From Semisulcospira habei (Eukaryota > Mollusca > Gastropoda > Semisulcospiridae): DNA of 64,000 bases. Shown one piece after another: positions 31,001-42,042 of the stretch. The position numbers and the translations under genes are program-made. The notes under the pieces are model-generated. The model was not told the origin of the DNA, did no database searches, and saw only the letters and a program-made list of their open reading frames with translations. The stretch is taken from assembly GCA_036245525.1 (NCBI GenBank), contig BTPG01000002.1:123860951-123924950 (forward strand). The letters are read 5' to 3'. Within the stretch, counting starts at the first letter, position 1. Every line of letters begins with the position of its first letter.

Positions 31001-32455
31001 AGAGACTTTTCCTTTTTGCAGCTCTAGCTTCCATGGCTTCAATGTGAGGCCTCCACGTGAATCCAGTAATTTATTTGTTGCCAGTAAAGTTGGCCTGTCT
31101 GTCTTTGGTACTCGAAGGTCTCCAGTTTTGAGGTGACCTCTTCCGTCTGATTGAAAGAGATGGTCTAGCTCAGTTTGAGTGGCCTCTTTCAGTCCAGCTG
31201 CTGACTCTATTGGCAGCATCCTGGATTCTGGAGGATGCTATTTCTTTATGTTCTGCTGCGCTCCACACTGCAAAGTCATCCGCATGGAGGATGTTCGAGA
31301 CGAACCTTGGTACTGTTGTACTGATGTCATTAATGTAGACCAAAAACAGCATTAGACACAACATCTCCCTGAGGTACACCTTCCCCGAGTTTGACAAGAG
31401 TGCTGAATGTGCAGACGATAGAAGCTTCAGCGGCAGCCCCTGTTAAGCATGCCTTAAATAAAAAGAATTACAATTAAATTGATGGGTCACATTGAAATTA
31501 ATGAAATTATCACAAATGTTTATGCTCAATATGCATATTTTGTAATTGTTATGATCATTTTTCGTTCCTTTGCGTACAGGTAAAATGGAGGTAGGGCAGC
31601 AGATTCAGCCACTGTGGCCCCTAAATGCATCACAGCATCATAAAATCAGGTTGGGAGTAACTGTGGTACTCTTTCCTAAACAATAAAACCTAAAAAAGAC
31701 CTATCAGTTATATATAAAATTTCTGAGGGCATCGGAAACAACATACGTTTCCCAATTCGTCAATTTTAAATGGGAAAAAGCTATCATTCACCACGAACAT
31801 ACCATAAAGGATGCCGACTTTCCTTATTTTCTTGCACTTTATGCTCACATTATTCAAACGTAATAGGTAAAGAGAGGTCAAAATAAAATGGAATAACTTA
31901 AGCAATTTTTTCTAATTAATTTTGTGTATTTTTACAACTTCGGGGTAGGGATACAAAATCAACCACTGTGGCATTCACAGTGATCACAGCATCACCTAGT
32001 CAAGTTTATAATAATTGTGACATCCTGTTTTAATGATGTAAACCTGAAAATGGACTGTCAGTGCTATAGAAAATGTCTGAAGGCATCCGACACATTATTT
32101 TTGTCTTTTTTTGCGATTTCGCGGAAATGGTCGTTTACTGGGTGCACAAATACCTTCACTGTGAGCCAGAGATTCAATATTTTTTCATTCTGTTTTTTGC
32201 AGAGGATGCAGAAGGTGTGCCTTGACATAATATTGCCTGATTTGGGTTTCTGGAATGAATTCTGATTTATTTAGAGGAAAATGTTTCTCAACCTCATTTT
32301 AGCACCTGCCATCGGCTATATCTCTGGTGTGTTCCTAAAGATTTTCGGGGAACATGGCTTAAACATCTCAGGACATACTAAGGAACACTTTGAAACCCAT
32401 CTTATTGAGTACTGGGGGGGGGGGGGGGGGTGCACGGTAGACCTTCCTAGCTTAT
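28032..32455. mobile_element. 4.4-kb foldback element with ~1-kb inverted arms
   Basis: Arms at 28032-29112 and 31465-32455 are reverse complements. The outer ~450 bp look almost identical: the 249-bp segments 28257-28505 and 32017-32265 translate identically. The inner parts are clearly more diverged. The ends are TAGTCCAxAAGC and GCTTATGGACTA with apparent TAG flanks, splitting a GGCTCA-family repeat. Poly-C and poly-G runs (28065-28079 and 32414-32430) mirror each other. The loop holds a broken LINE but no transposase, so mobilisation in trans is likely. Confidence 0.7.
29890..31435 (-). pseudogene. Degraded Jockey-like LINE (reverse transcriptase C-terminus and RNase H)
   Basis: Read on minus: a reverse transcriptase fragment with VYINDISTTVP and LHADDFAVW (31397-31170), a connecting region, an RNase H-like piece with GSGVYICCADHTTTSLSLPAGG (near 30400), and a C-terminal tail with ATIFHLRTDYSGLGPY (near 30030). 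Several frameshifts and stops break it into frames of less than 110 codons. The FADD catalytic motif survives as HADD. It lies in the loop of the foldback element. Confidence 0.65.
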
Positions 32456-32672
32456 GGACTATAGTTGATGATAAGACCTTCCTATGTATACTAATTTAGT
32501 TGACTCATCACAAAGGTCAATGGTCACGGGAGGTTTGACAGATTTGTGAAAACTTATTAAATTTTATGAAAACATGGATTTTGTTAGTGCAGAAGCCATC
32601 CCTTATTGTCACGTGTGGCTCGGTCATACACATGAGCCATAAGGGCTTTGCCTTTCTTGTTAGCAATGTTAT
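32456..32672 (+). mobile_element. Short-TIR repeat (GGCTCA family), 3' part of the split copy
   Basis: Continues the unit interrupted at 28031 (GATGATAAGACCTTCCTATG matches 40427-40445) and ends CACATGAGCCATAAGGGC, the family 3' terminus. Confidence 0.65.
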
Positions 32673-32724
32673 TGATAGATTAAAATGTTGTTTATGGCAC
32701 ACGGAGAACCCATTGTTGTGTACA

Positions 32725-33262
32725 TAGTAGCATGAAGCGAAACTGTTACGTTGCATTTAGGACTCACTTTTTTGTCACATAACCACTTCTTTGCAACAGC
32801 ATAGGACGGTCCGGCACCTATGATTTTTTGGTCACAGAGCCCTTCCAGCGACCAAAAGGAATGCAGAGATGGTCACATTTAGGTTTCATTTGCGATGGTC
32901 ACAGTATGGTCACGTTTAGTTCTTATTTGTGACGGGTCACTGGAGAGTCGCAGTAAAGGCTCACGGGGACCATCACAGGATGGTCACATTTGAGTTTCAT
33001 TGTGACCCCACCCTTTCCCCAACCTTCTTTGTTCCTCAAACAATATTTGCATGCATACAATTATTACAAGAGTCAAGTCTGAGTCAAACATTAGACATTC
33101 TGCTACAAAGTGGCACACTGTAAAGCGCATTTCAAATCACTCCTTGAGCAAAATGTCTACTTAGTCTATCTAAAGCTTGACAGATACTGTCATGAAAAAA
33201 ATAATCTGAAGAAAAATGTAACAATTGCAAACAAACCAAACATAAAACTGTAAATATGACCA
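32725..33262 (+). repeat. Dispersed repeat family R2, first segment
   Basis: About 540 bp that match 47225-47775, sharing GGACGGTCC, GTCGCAGTA, CATCACAGGATGGTCACATT and AAATATGACCAATTG. The family continues at 37745-37900 and 38327-38474, as at 47770-48125, so this copy is split by the insertion of 33263-37744 and by a SINE. Non-coding. Confidence 0.6.
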
Positions 33263-34294
33263 ATTGGCGTGCAGTCACTCTATTTTCCAACACTGATTGG
33301 TCAGTGCCTAAAAATCGCAGGGGGTTCAGTGCCCCAATGCTGTACCTGTAATTTTTAATCAGCTGGCAAATCCGCAATTTTAGTATCGTACACAAATCTG
33401 TCCTAGATCTTTCGTCTGAACGCTTAGATCAGGGCTGTCCGGCACCTTACATCATAAATAGCCACAAAGAACAAATGGTGGTAGACGATAGGGCAATTAA
33501 AAAAATGTCCCCTATTTTGGCATGACTCAAGCGGTGAGCAAACTACACAAGTACTACACAAATGTGTCGCAATTCAAACTCTCAGCTGAGACAGCTCGAA
33601 ACTTTCCACTGTGCTTCATGTCAACATGTATGCTGTTTAGAAAGCAAAGTCTATTGCCACTTGTGCAGTAAAATAGAAAGAGAAATAAAGAAAGAAAATG
33701 TGACAGATCTATGACATTTCAGTTCTTGTTTAAAAGATCGAGTCATTGTTGAATGCGTGTATGAGCTCAGTACTGGTTTGCGAAAGGTGCCAACAATACA
33801 TGCTTCATGTACAAAATCAGACCTACCATATATCCAGTCGCTTGCCACGCAGTCCTGTGCTTACAATTTAGAGGTTCCATCACTTGAACCCAGTGAGAAA
33901 ATTCCACAATTGACTGCTACAGATTCTGAAATTGTCACTGGCTGCTTAGAAGCAGCACTGCTGGTAAACATTTGAAATTCTAGCGACAAAAATCAAGCAC
34001 ATTTGTATGACTGGGCATGGTAGCCTATTCACAAAGAGTTGCATCCTGTGTGTATTTCCCAGAAAATACAGTCTGACATCAGAAATATTAGGTGTTTTAC
34101 TGCTGACGTCAGACACACATTCGAGGCTTCAAATAGTGCATAATTTAGACTGAATAACAGTGGCATTGAACCGTCTGTGTTGGGTTACTTTTCGGTTTAC
34201 ATCGTGATTTGTAGTCCTCTGAAGCTGATTATCAGATCTCCGCACCTTCGTCGCGTCGGTCTGATAATCATCTTCATCGGACTACATTACCACT
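33263..34294. other. Unassigned ~1-kb segment with a hairpin at its right end
   Basis: A 72-codon frame at 33757-33975 ends near a GT donor-like site but matches nothing I know. An imperfect 26-bp inverted repeat lies at 34211-34236 and 34259-34284 (GTAGTCCTCTGAAGCTGATT against its complement). No other feature is seen. It may have been carried in with the adjacent LINE, since it lies inside the same gap in repeat R2. Confidence 0.4.
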
Positions 34295-34466
34295 ATGTAC
34301 TTCTTGGCTTGACTTCGCGAACGAAGAATTTATAGGGGTTGCCCATGACGTCTGCAGGCCTCCTCGTGGCTGTGGAGGCCAATCCGGGACAGGCAGGTTC
34401 GACCGCAGAGGCTGCAGGGGAAGGTCTGGCCAGGGTTCTGAGTTGCAGCATCTCTGTTTTTTCTCC

Positions 34467-36053
34467 TCAGCCGCTTGTCCTTAAGGCTAGCTCTGCGAGA
34501 GTCCTCAAGGAGACGGCTGCCTTGTAAATGGTGGAGCGCCAGGTGTCATGGTCCGCAGCAAGCGAAGACCACTGGCGGTGGTCGATTTGGCAGGCACTAA
34601 GTGACTTCTTGAGACAGTCTTTGTATCTCTTCTTTGGTGCCCCTCTGTCTCGGTGTCCAGTGGCAAGCTCGCCCAACAGGGTGATCTTGGGTAGGCGATG
34701 ATCCTCCATCCCGGAGACATGCGCCGCCCAGCGGAGCTGCGTCCGCAGCAGCAAAGCCTCGATACTCACAGTTTCTGCCTGTTCAAGGACCTCGACGTTG
34801 GTGACATAGTCACTCCAGTGAATGCCCAGGATGGTACGCAGGCAGCGCTGGTGGAAGCGTTCGAGAAGTCGTAGTTGGCTGCGGTAGAGGGCCCAGGACT
34901 CGGAACCATACAGCAGGGTGGTGAGGATGACAGCTCTGTACACGCTGATCTTAGTGCCTGTTTTCAGCTGTTGATTGTGCCACACCCACTTGAGTAGTCG
35001 CCCGAAAGCGCTGTTCGCTTTTGCCAGCCTGCTGTCAAGCTCCTTGTCCAGCTTGGCATCCGATGTGATGATGCAGCCAAGGTAAGTAAACTGGTGCACT
35101 GACTTTAGTTCAGACTCGCCGATGGTGATGTGGGGAGGGCGATGCTCTACCGTTGGTGCCGGCTGATGAAGGACCTCTGTCTTTTTCACACTGACCTCGA
35201 GTCCAAAGAGCTGGGCAGCGTCTGCGAAGCAGGACGTGATGTGCTGCAGGGCTCTCTCTGTGTGTGCAACATCAGCAAAAAGCAGCTCACGAATCAGTTG
35301 GTCTAGGGTTTTGGTGTGGACCTGCAGTCGTCTGAGGTTGAACAGGCTGCCATCGAGACGATACGCTTTTGTTAGGTCAACAAACGTTATGTACAGCCCT
35401 TTGTTTTGCTCGCGGCACTTCTCCTGAAGCTGTCTCGGCACAAAGACCATGTCGGTGGTGCTCCTGTTGGCTCTGAAGCCACATTGGCCCTCTGGGAGGT
35501 GGTCTTCAGTGATGGCAGGTACCAGCCGATTCAGGAGCCGCCTTGCAAGAATTTTCTCGGCAATGGACAGCAGGGTAATTCCACGATAGTTGGAGAAGTC
35601 AGACTTCTCGCCTTTGTTCTTGTACAGGGTGATGACGACTGCATCACGGAGATCCTTTGGTAGTGTTCCTTCCTCCCAGCAACATAGAAAGAGGTCGTGG
35701 AGCTTGTTGTGCAGTGCTGGGCCTCCATGTTTCCAGATCTCTGGCGGTATTCCATCAATGCCTGCTGCTTTGCCACTCTTGAGCTGGTGGATGGCTGTGA
35801 GAGTCTCTTCAGCGGTGGGCGGTTCGTCCAATTCAACCTTTACTGGGAGGTGTGGGATTTGGAGGATGACTGCTTCTTGAACAGTACGCTCAGCACTGAA
35901 GAGGCTCTGAAAGTGCTCCGACCAGCGGTTCAAGATGGAAGTATTATCTGTGAGCAATGCCTGTCCATTAGCGCTTCGCAGGGGACTATGTACCAGGTGC
36001 CTGGGGCCATACACTGCTTTCAGTGCTTCGTAGAAGCCCCTGTTAGTCACCAT
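34467..36053 (-). pseudogene. LINE copy A: reverse transcriptase with in-frame catalytic deletions
   Basis: 528 open codons with AGIDGIPPEIWK, NYRGITLLS, GFRANRSTTDM and FVDLTKA, followed directly by YRLDGSLFN. Compared with copy C, about 85 residues between these two motifs are missing, in frame. A second in-frame loss of 12 bp removes one Asp of the FADD active site, leaving LLFADVAHTER. The thumb and C-terminal parts (YGSESWALYRSQLRLLERF) remain. An open frame this long misleads: the enzyme cannot be catalytic. Confidence 0.82.
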
Positions 36054-37281
36054 TGTCAGCGCAGAGCTGGGTCCTCTGTGTGAGTCTGGTCCACCACTCG
36101 TTCTGGAGGTCTCTGAGCTTGCGCTGGAGACTGCTGCAGACGAGGCGGAAGGCAGACTTCTTCACAGGGCAGGAAGGCTGGGCTAGGTGTGCCTGATGGG
36201 CGGCTCTTTTGTTTGCTAGGAGTTCCTGGATCTCTACATCATTTTCGTCAAACCAGTCTTTTTTCCTCTTTCTAGGGAAACCCAAGACTTCTGCAGAGGG
36301 TTTTGCAATAGCAGTTTTCAGTTGTTCCCAGAGTGTTTTAGGGGAGGGGTCTGCTGGGTCCACTGTGTCTTTGAGCCTGCGCTGTAAATCTGTCTGAAAG
36401 GCAGCTTTCACATCGTCACGCTGAAGGCTGGCAACATCAAGCTTTTTCTTGGGGGGCCCCCATTTGCTGGGTTTTGGCTTGAAGTGGAGCCTGAGTTTGC
36501 AGCGGACAAGGCGGTGGTCAGTGTGGCACTCTGCGCTGGGCATCACTCTGGTGAGGAGGACGTCGCTCCGGTCCCTCTGACGCACTAGGACATAGTCGAT
36601 AAGGTGCCAGTGTTTGGAGCGAGGATGCATCCAGGTGGTCTTTCGACTGTCCTTTTGCTGAAAAGTAGTGTTGGTGATGACCAGTTGCTGCTCTGCGCAG
36701 AACTCTAACAGTAGGCAGCCATTGTCATTGCAGTTCCCAACGCCATGCTTGCCGAGGACTCCTTTCCAGGCTTCAGAGTCCTGGCCCACTCTGGCGTTGA
36801 AGTCGCCAAGGATGACGACTTTGTCGTCTGCAGGGGTGCTCTGTAGGAGGCTCCACAGGTCAGTGTAGAACTTGTCCTTTTCTGGAGGCTCTGCCAGGAG
36901 GGTTGGGGAGTACACACTGAGAAGGGTGACGTGTTGCTGGTGTCTCAGTGGGAGGCGCATGGACATGATGCGGTCTGAGTGACCCGTTGGTAGGTTTTCC
37001 AGCTTAGTTGCAATGGAGGTCTTCACCATGAAACCCACGCCTGAGAGCCGTCTTTCTGATGCAGGACTGCCTGACCAGTAGAGGGTGTAGCCAGCGCCAA
37101 GTTCTTGGAGGCTGCCTTTATCCGGAAGGCGTACTTCGCTGAGCGCAGCGATGTCGATGTTTAACCTCCGCAATTCATGGGCAATGAGGGCGGAGCGACG
37201 TTCGGGGCGTCCGCTGTCTGCTGTGTCAAGCATGGTTCGGATGTTCCAGCATGCTACGTTGAGTCCGGTCATGGTCGTCAT
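36043..37281 (-). CDS. LINE copy A: apurinic endonuclease domain
   Basis: 412 codons beginning MTTMTGLNVACWNIRTM. Endonuclease/exonuclease/phosphatase motifs in order: NIRTM near the start, ALSEVRLP with the metal-binding Glu, VVILGDFNARVG, and ECHTDHRLV. This domain nicks target DNA to start reverse transcription. The frame shifts into the reverse transcriptase frame at 36043-36053, where copy C reads straight through; copy A thus has a small indel. Confidence 0.8.
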   Translation of the reverse strand: MTTMTGLNVACWNIRTMLDTADSGRPERRSALIAHELRRLNIDIAALSEVRLPDKGSLQELGAGYTLYWSGSPASERRLSGVGFMVKTSIATKLENLPTGHSDRIMSMRLPLRHQQHVTLLSVYSPTLLAEPPEKDKFYTDLWSLLQSTPADDKVVILGDFNARVGQDSEAWKGVLGKHGVGNCNDNGCLLLEFCAEQQLVITNTTFQQKDSRKTTWMHPRSKHWHLIDYVLVRQRDRSDVLLTRVMPSAECHTDHRLVRCKLRLHFKPKPSKWGPPKKKLDVASLQRDDVKAAFQTDLQRRLKDTVDPADPSPKTLWEQLKTAIAKPSAEVLGFPRKRKKDWFDENDVEIQELLANKRAAHQAHLAQPSCPVKKSAFRLVCSSLQRKLRDLQNEWWTRLTQRTQLCADNGD

Positions 37282-37744
37282 GAGAGTGGGTCCGTTATTC
37301 TTTCTTGTTTTCTGACCGCAGGAGAAGATGCCCGTTGACCGCGGCTAGCCAACTGGGGTTGTGAGGGGACGAGCTTTGGTTAGGCCACCTTTTCTAGGCC
37401 CCTCTCCGTGTGGAGCAAGCAGTGCTGTCCCTAGGACCCTGCTTGGTCGTTCAGGGTGTGCCGAGTGACGTTGTCATCCCCAGGTCAACATCAGGCGACC
37501 AATATCCTGAACCGCCTGCATGCAGGTTTGAGACTGCGGCTTCCAGTGACATCTTTCACCTGCTGTTTCGCCCCTCGCCCGTCGCTACAGGACTTGGAAT
37601 GGTCGGTGTCATGGTCCATGGACGTTTCCTAAAGCCTGCACGGTGGAGCTTTTTGGTGGAGTGCAGTGTGCGCAGTACTGGCCCCACCCTTTAAACCCAT
37701 GTAATGTATGTAACAAACGAAGTAATCCAACACAGACAATTCAA

Positions 37745-38474
37745 TGCTAATTGTGTTTAATTATTCTTGGTCGTTTATAACAGTAAATATATACTTTTTT
37801 CTCTTCAAGTATTTTATACTCGCTGACATTCAAGCTTTGACCCGCATGGCTTTGGCTCTGATCTCATTTTTAGTCATTAGTTCAGTAAAATGTACTGCAG
37901 GGGTGGTCCGTGGCGCAGTGGTTAAGGCGCCTGCCACCAATGCTAAAGGTGCGAGGTTCGATTACGGGTTCCGGCGTCGGATTTTTCTCCTCTAGTAAGT
38001 GTCACCGTTAATTCGGGCGGACCGTCGGGGGTTCTTTCTCCGGGTACTCCGGCTCTTCCTCCCCCTCCACTTTGGTATCAGTTTCAGCCCACTTAATCAA
38101 ATTTCAAATACAAACGATTTTCAATTTCCAAAAACTACAGTAGCTCGCTTGAGCTTGCCCTTAGCACCACGTGAATGTTCTATGTTTATGTACAGTGTGT
38201 GAGTGAATGCGCGTGATTCACGTGAGCGTGCTTGTTGGGTTCAGTTCACGGCGGCGCTTTGAGCCGATTTTCAATTGGGATAAAGCGCCTATTTAATGCA
38301 CTTATTATTATTATTATTATTAATTGTTTAATGTTCCTGCACCATACGATTAACTTTTGAAAAAGTGCAAGAATGCAACAAGACAGCTACAGTTCACAGT
38401 TTTAAAGATTATGGTGAGGAAATTACAATTCTGTAAGGTATGTTTTTGCTAACTTATTAAAAGCTAATCCATTT
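37745..38474 (+). repeat. Repeat family R2, second segment, split by a tRNA-headed SINE
   Basis: 37745-37900 matches 47770-47950 (CAGTAAATATATA, TCAGTAAAATxTACTG). 38327-38474 matches 47985-48125 (TTTAATGTTCCTGCACC, CTACAGTTCACAGTTT). The intervening 37901-38326 is absent from the 47-kb copy and is the SINE insertion, so the 47-kb copy serves as an empty site. Confidence 0.65.
37901..38326 (+). mobile_element. tRNA-headed SINE with (TTA)n tail, copy 1
   Basis: The 5' head has polymerase III promoter boxes: A box TGGCGCAGTGGTTAAGG and B box GGTTCGATTAC. The body contains TTCTCCTCTAGTAAGTGTCACC and TTCTTTCTCCGGGTACTCCGG. The 3' end is ATAAAGCGCCTATTTAATGC followed by five TTA units, a LINE-like tail common in invertebrate SINEs. 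Confidence 0.82.
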
Positions 38475-39045
38475 TTGGCTCATGTGCAAAGTAAAAGTGG
38501 TCGTCCGTCCATCGTCCGTGGTAAACTTTAACATTGGCATTTTCTTGGAGACTATTCAAGCTACATTCTTCAAACTTGGCCCCAGGATATTTTGTGGCAA
38601 GACCTTTCTAAACAAACCAATTTCGGTGACCTCTCACAAAGGTCAAGGTCACGGGATCAGGAAATATATCAAAAATAGCTATTTTGGGACATAATTGATT
38701 TTTTCTCTAATACTATTCACAACTTCAAACTCAAACTTGGTGCAAAGATACCTGATGGCAAGATCTTTCCATGAAAACTAATTTGATTGGTCCCTCGGAA
38801 AGGTCAAGGGTCACAAGAACTCAAGAAATGGGTCCAAAATTGCCGTATTTGACAACAGATTTTTTTTTTCACAAATACTATTCACAACTTCAAACCCAAA
38901 CTTGCTACAGAGATACCTAATGGTAAGACCTATCTATGCATACTAATTTGGATGACCCCTCGAATAGGTCAAGGGTCACAAGAGGTCAGGAAATAGGTTA
39001 AAAAAAAATAGCCATATTTTGACAAGAAATGTTTTTTTTAAGTCC
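38472..39045 (+). mobile_element. Short-TIR repeat (GGCTCA family), 3'-truncated
   Basis: Begins TTTTTGGCTCATGTGC and runs through about four monomers to a break near 39045. Contains AGGTCAAGGTCA at 38640-38651. No coding potential. Confidence 0.6.
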
Positions 39046-39169
39046 CTTCTATTTATAGAAGAAACTTTTTAGGACGGGTCACGGTGGGGCGAATTTAATA
39101 GCATGTCCATGATGTCAAAGGCGGGCAGGCTAAACCTCTAACGATTGAAGTAACAATATAAAAATTACG

Positions 39170-39540
39170 TCATGTCTAGTTCTGCTAAACTTGCTGCTGA
39201 ACGTACATTTGGCGCGAAGCACCGTCTGTGCGTATGTATGTATGTGTGTGCGTATGTATGTAAACAAGAGAATCTCCGATATTTCTGTACACACAAGCTT
39301 GAAACTTGGCGAAATACTTTCTTAAGTGTGTGGCTAAGAGACATAAACAACTGTTTATAGGAAGTGGGTTGACCCAGATTAGAGTCCGTAATTTTTGTCA
39401 TATTTACTTGAACTTTTGCATATTAGCTAGTTTGGAGAAAGACATTGGATGATCTGAGTTCGTTAGCCAGCTTTGTATCCTTTCAACTTCTTTAGTAAAA
39501 ATTAATTCTTTTCAGAAAAGAATTAAAACACTAAAAAACC
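39170..39540 (+). repeat. Dispersed repeat family R1, copy 2 (5' part)
   Basis: Starts ATGTCTAGTTCTGCTAAAC and GAACGTACATTTGGCGCG, then a GT/GTAT tract, as at 46835. 39541-40199 follows with a (CT)n near 39665 and nothing else recognised. Confidence 0.55.
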
Positions 39541-40199
39541 TTTATTGCTAGAGAAAGTCGGACAGTGGCGGTGATGTAAAAGAGGCAACTCCATCCCCAC
39601 GCAGCCCCACGCAGACACTGACATAATACTCCAAATATGACGTCATTCTCTCTCGCGCACGCGGCTCTCTCTCTCTCTCACAAACATACGCGCATCTCCA
39701 GGAGGAATAGATCTTGATGCGCCCTCCAGGTGCATGAGAATCTATGCCTCTAGGAGATGTTGGAGCGCGCATGCGCATGCACACACTAACATCCACACAC
39801 ACATCAACGCGCTTTCAGAAGAGTATGCAGATGACCCGTGTACTTAGTATATCATGTAACTAGGTAAACTCAACCTTCTTTCACACAAATTATAGCAAGA
39901 CTGAAATTGTACTGTGAAGTTCTAGTTTTGTTACCATTTTCTCAAGACTATGAAGCGAAAGTGAAACTCATATCATGTAAAATATAAAATTACGTAAAAA
40001 CTAAAACTTACGTCATGACAAATGACGTTTGACAAATCAGCGACGCGTATGTCCTGTGCCCTTATAGAACTCACTGACACATTGGCAGATCTGTGAGACT
40101 TTTTCAATAGGAGATAATTCAACATCAGAATCAGGTCAAAGACAAAAGGTAGAGACCATTGACAGCGAGGACAGCTCTCATATAGAAGGGACTTTGTGG

Positions 40200-40960
40200 G
40201 TTATGGTTCATCCCATCTTGTTCTTAATTACTATTCACAACTTCAAAGCCAAACCCCATAGATACCTGATGGTAAGACCTATCTATGCATACTAATTTGG
40301 ATTACCCCTCGGAAAAGGGCAAGGGTCTCAAGAGGTCGACAAATGTGTATAAAATGCCAATAATTGTAGTTATTATCAACATTTTTGCAAACTTTTCAAT
40401 CAAATTTGGCACAAAGGTAGCTGATGATAAGACCTTCCTATGTATCCTAATTTAGTCGACTCATCGCAAAGGTCAAGGGTCACGGGGGTTTCACAGATGT
40501 GTGAAAACTGATTACATTTTGAGAAAAGATGGATTTTGTTAGTGCAGAAGCCATCCCTTTACTTATTGTCAGACATGTGTGGATCTATCATACACATGAG
40601 CCATAAGGGCTTTGCCTTTCTTGTTTTGACCTTTTTTTCCCCTCAGATACTGTTCCATCCCAAACTTGGTTTAGAGATGCCTGATGGTAATTTGGATGAC
40701 TCCTTGGAAAGGTCAAGGTCACACGAGATCAGCAGATGATGTGATCCCTCACAAAGGTCAAGGGTCACGGAGGGTTGACAAATTTGTGAAAAATGATTAC
40801 ATTTTGAGAAAATTCAGATTTCACTGGTACAAAAGCCAGCCCTTTACTCCTGCTCATTTCAGAAACCAGTTGGAAAGGTCAAAGTCACAAATGTCACACT
40901 TACTGTGTGGATTGGTCACACATGTGAGCCATAAGGGCTTTGCCTTTCCTTTTAAAATAA
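40200..40960 (+). mobile_element. Short-TIR repeat (GGCTCA family), 5'-truncated, two 3' ends
   Basis: Monomers with GATACCTGATGGTAAGACC lead to one 3' end CACATGAGCCATAAGGGC at about 40592. A second partial unit ends at CACATGTGAGCCATAAGGGC near 40920. This suggests nested or tandem partial copies. 40961-41464 shows nothing recognisable and is taken as an intron of the gene that follows. Confidence 0.55.
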
Positions 40961-41464
40961 GGTATACACATTTTCCAAACCCACTTCAAAATGACTTATT
41001 GGCAGGGTGCCTATTGTGGTGCAATTACTTTGCAGGCAAAGAGTTAAAATGATGAAGGTCTAACATTCCTCGAACAACATGAATTTAACTTTTCACAGAA
41101 GTTCAGAGAGAGTGTGCTGTTGTGCATGCGCAGTGAGTCTAGTGTTTTCCTGTAGAACAGAGGTATACAAGAGACATTTATTATTATTAAGTTAAATGTT
41201 TGTCGTTGAGAATTCTCACCACTTAAAGGAATAAAAGCAGAATATCACTATGGTTTTGTAGGTATAGAAGAAAATGTTGAAAATAATGTGCGTACGATCT
41301 GAAAACTAATGTTCTTTGTGGTTTCCAAAAAAATAGGGTCATCCATACTGACATTCTTTTGAACCTTCACTTCAAGGAGTGTTAGTCCATCATTCCTCTC
41401 TGATATAAATCGACCCTTGCCCTCTCCTGACCATCACTTGACTTGTATCAATTGTCATTTTCAG

Positions 41465-41547
41465 AATGACCTAGCATTCCTGTCCAAATGCTGGAAGCTT
41501 CATGGACGCCCCACATGGTGCATGATTATCAGAGAAAACGCAATCCG
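41465..41547 (+). CDS. Phosphorylase b kinase regulatory subunit (alpha/beta family), internal exon
   Basis: An 83-bp exon between TTTTCAG and GTGAGT. It reads NDLAFLSKCWKLHGRPTWCM and ends in phase 2. The sequence resembles the C-terminal half of the large regulatory subunits of phosphorylase kinase, which hold the catalytic subunit inactive and bind glycogen; the beta subunit seems the better fit, from memory. Splice phase agrees with the next exon, which completes its last codon. Host gene in an otherwise repeat-filled region. No other upstream exon was found. Confidence 0.75.
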
Positions 41548-41685
41548 GTGAGTTGTCATCTATGCTCCATGAACGGAATCACTGAAAGATTGCAGGTTTT
41601 TGTGTGTGCAGACTGAATTTGGTTCAGTCCAACAATTATTATTTTATTGCTTTTATTGCTTTATTTACTTTTATTTATGTTGCAG

Positions 41686-41776
41686 AGGCCAAAACTTCAA
41701 TGAGTTTCTGGATCTGCTTGCCCAGTTCAAGAAAGGCAATGTAGATGGTATTCACATCAGGCTAGGGAAACTGCAG
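41686..41776 (+). CDS. Phosphorylase b kinase regulatory subunit, next internal exon
   Basis: A 91-bp exon between GTTGCAG and GTAGGC. The first base completes the split Arg codon, and it then reads GQNFNEFLDLLAQFKKGNVD and IHIRLGKLQ. FLDLLxxxKKGxVxGxxVRLGxLQ is characteristic of this family as I recall it. It ends in phase 0, matching the third exon. The 138-bp intron before it is short and pyrimidine-rich at its 3' end. Confidence 0.78.
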
Positions 41777-42042
41777 GTAGGCACACAAACACTGCAAGGT
41801 GATCACACCTTTGTAACAGAACATATCTGTGTCACATTTTTTACCGTAACTACTTGCAGCTAGTATTTCAGCGCTACACGCAGAATAGCTTTTGGGGGTC
41901 ATTCTGCACAATTGTAGTCTACATACACCAGTGTATCATATGGTTAAAATCATGTTCATAAAAGTGTCATTATATATGATAAAAAGAATTTTAAAAGTCT
42001 AGCCTTGACCACAATTACTCTGTTGTTTTTGTGAAATCACTT

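Larger units (their letters stand above)
34295..37700 (-). mobile_element. AP-endonuclease LINE, copy A
   Basis: Minus-strand non-LTR retrotransposon of about 3.4 kb. Its 3' end is CGAAGTCAAGCCAAGAAG and its 5' leader reaches the block complementary to CCCCACCCTTTAAACCCATG near 37690. Same family as copies B (54857-58240) and C (59775-63640). Clade not assigned from sequence alone; an I/Nimb- or RTE-like group is possible. Confidence 0.8.

Noticed and set aside
33757..33975. Host exon of a known gene
   Set aside because: Open for 72 codons with a possible donor site but no recognisable similarity and no matching acceptor; kept only as an unassigned note.
34505..37281. Host 'craniofacial development protein 2-like' or other cellular gene
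   Set aside because: Such database names often denote LINE endonuclease domains; the linked reverse transcriptase and three copies in the window show it is a transposon.
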